Source: an uncultured Spirochaetota bacterium
GTDB lineage: Bacteria > Spirochaetota > Spirochaetia > Treponematales > Rectinemataceae
DNA length: 64,000 nt
Direction of reading: 5' to 3'
Assembly (NCBI GenBank): GCA_903821875.1
Contig: CAIJMU010000115.1
Location: 33,959 to 97,958 of the forward strand
The notes below the pieces were generated by a model that worked only from the letters and a program-made list of their open reading frames with translations, was not told where the DNA came from and did no database searches. This document shows, piece by piece, positions 62,835 through 64,000 of this stretch. The position numbers were made by a program, and so were the translations under genes. Position 1 is the stretch's first letter, and every line of letters starts with the position of its first letter.

Positions 62835-64000
62835 TCATTCCTCCTCCTTCCCCTCAAGCTGCTTCACCGGCTCCAATATCCCCTCAAGCTTCCGGTAATT
62901 CACCTTAACCCCATCATCAAGGTCCAACTCGACCCGCTTCAGCGCAAGCGGATACAGGCTTTCCTTCTCCCAAGCCTCTATCTCAATCCTATACTTCTCA
63001 AGCTGAGCGAGCCGCTTCTTAGCCTTGGTCTTGTCCCCGGCACTCGAGCCCGAAGAATCAGTGATGGATTCCAGCCCACGGATCTTCTGATCGATCTTTG
63101 TCCGGTATGGCCGGACATAGTCATTGAGGATCTTGCCAACCGTATCCTTGGTATAGCGGTGGAGATAGATGAGAGCCCGGAAGGCCCCCGATGGAGATGA
63201 GACCATCCAGTAGATGGGCCTGGATTTGTAGCGCTTAATATGATCCTTATAGAAATCCCTATCGAAGAAGCTGCGGATGTCTTTACCGAGACGCTCTTCG
63301 ATCCAATGGAGGTTATCGTCGTAATGGGCACCAGAGATGAATCGGAGCCATGATCTGAAGGCAGTAGGAGGATCATTGGCGAATTCATCTTCATCCGTTA
63401 GCGGCAGGATGCCATCAGCGTCAGAGAAGAAGAGCGCACTCAGGGCTTTGGCGTCATATTCCGCCTTTGTAGAACCTGCATCTGCGAGAATAAGACCATC
63501 TTTCTCTACCGAATACCGGCCCATCAAGCACCCAATTCCGTAAGACATAAACTGAGCAGCAAGGACACCTTCGTCAAACTCGACTCGGCGTTCCTTGCTA
63601 GCACTGCTTTTAAGTTCGTCCTGGAGGATTGTTATCTCTGTGTAGGGAACTTCGGACCTTGACTCGTCCTTCAGGCCATATATTTCAATTAGCAAGCTAC
63701 TAAGTTTCTCCTCTTTCGCGTGTAAGTCTAGGAAAAGCAAAGTCCAATATTTCCTAAATAAATTAGCTTGAGTGGCAAGCTCAATACTTCTACTAATAGC
63801 AAACGCAGATGGCCAACTCCAATCTGTTAGGTTATCATCACAATGCGATCTTGTGGACAATCCTGAAAACTCGGTCAACAAAGGAGATCGGCAAAAATCC
63901 CAAGAAGTCTCATGAAGGTCCCAGTCTGCCTTTGAAATCGAAATTGCTTCTTGTACCAATTCGCACCATTTGCCTTGCGCTACTTCCTTTCGTATTGGGA
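62835..64000 (-). CDS. pglX: BREX type 1 adenine methyltransferase PglX (5' part outside window)
   Basis: The visible part is about 388 C-terminal residues and the frame is open to the window edge. Diagnostic stretches are A-D-W-D-L-H-E-T-S-W-D-F, S-Y-G-I-G-C-L-M-G-R-Y-S, D-F-Y-K-D-H-I-K-R-Y and R-P-I-Y-W-M-V-S-S-P, all in the target-recognition and C-terminal regions of PglX. The enzyme marks one strand of a non-palindromic site so that host DNA is spared. The N-terminal DPPY-type methylase motif is outside the window. brxA, brxB and brxC are expected further upstream (beyond 64000). Confidence 0.93.
   Translation of the reverse strand, partial: PIRKEVAQGKWCELVQEAISISKADWDLHETSWDFCRSPLLTEFSGLSTRSHCDDNLTDWSWPSAFAISRSIELATQANLFRKYWTLLFLDLHAKEEKLSSLLIEIYGLKDESRSEVPYTEITILQDELKSSASKERRVEFDEGVLAAQFMSYGIGCLMGRYSVEKDGLILADAGSTKAEYDAKALSALFFSDADGILPLTDEDEFANDPPTAFRSWLRFISGAHYDDNLHWIEERLGKDIRSFFDRDFYKDHIKRYKSRPIYWMVSSPSGAFRALIYLHRYTKDTVGKILNDYVRPYRTKIDQKIRGLESITDSSGSSAGDKTKAKKRLAQLEKYRIEIEAWEKESLYPLALKRVELDLDDGVKVNYRKLEGILEPVKQLEGKEEE

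Noticed and set aside
50269..64000. Classification as DISARM or as a Pgl (type 2 BREX) system
   Set aside because: BrxL and type A PglZ mark type 1 BREX. PglW, PglY and the DISARM drm genes are not seen in the window.

Overview
The window looks like a high-GC, Gram-negative (diderm), carbohydrate-degrading anaerobe, most probably a free-living or gut spirochaete. This is an inference. It rests on porin-like outer-membrane barrels ending in Phe, surface lipoproteins with loose lipoboxes, a YjfB-type motility peptide, an ATP-type phosphofructokinase of the spirochaete/trypanosome style, and many starch and beta-glucan enzymes. No rRNA, tRNA or CRISPR array was recognised.

Region 1 (about 1-26.4 kb) is ordinary chromosome. 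It holds thioredoxin reductase with a truncated GH3 gene, an exported transglutaminase-like protein, pfk followed by a two-gene signalling operon (double-receiver protein and hybrid histidine kinase), a PHP phosphatase, a heterodimeric ABC exporter, an RluA-type pseudouridine synthase, cysS leading into an ECF sigma/anti-sigma operon with exported IPT-transglutaminase proteins, murB, a tail-to-tail response regulator/histidine kinase pair, a YjfB-like peptide, a YhiN-type flavoprotein and a GH3 beta-glucosidase.

Region 2 (26.4-29.1 kb) is decayed accessory DNA: an AAA-ATPase-like remnant, a frameshifted AAA/DUF4143 ATPase, and an MNT gene followed by a beheaded HepT-like gene.

Region 3 (29.2-45.8 kb) is an alpha-glucan locus. 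A four-gene minus-strand operon encodes two outer-membrane barrels, each with an N-terminal glycogen/starch-binding (CBM48/AMPK-type) domain, and two lipoproteins. Next come a PfkB-family sugar kinase, a lipoprotein pullulanase, a cytoplasmic fusion of a GH133-like debranching enzyme with a GH13 pullulanase-like enzyme, and a secreted GH13 amylase. A LacI-type palindrome (core AACCGGTT) lies both upstream of the barrel operon and over the pullulanase promoter. Together they look like a TonB-independent analogue of a Sus system: bind starch at the surface, debranch and cut it, import maltodextrins through dedicated barrels, and finish the debranching inside.

Region 4 (45.9-50.3 kb) is a toxin/mobile-element graveyard: a complete ccdAB pair, Fic and RhuM remnants, a coiled-coil protein coupled to a 49-aa membrane peptide, and an IS3 transposase fused onto a truncated DUF1810 gene.

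Region 5 (50.3-64 kb) is the 3' half of a type 1 BREX phage-defence locus on the minus strand. The order is pglX (cut by the window edge), then an island of about 8 kb, then pglZ and brxL. The island carries truncated higB with higA, an XRE antitoxin, MNT/HEPN, a zinc-ribbon protein next to a 12-bp tandem repeat, a translationally coupled ParA/AlbA_2-ATPase pair, a Fic enzyme and AbiEi/AbiEii. A near-identical 31-bp promoter/operator-like element precedes both abiEi and pglZ, which suggests common control. This island is the most promising candidate for undescribed defence biology, with the CBM48-barrel starch system second.
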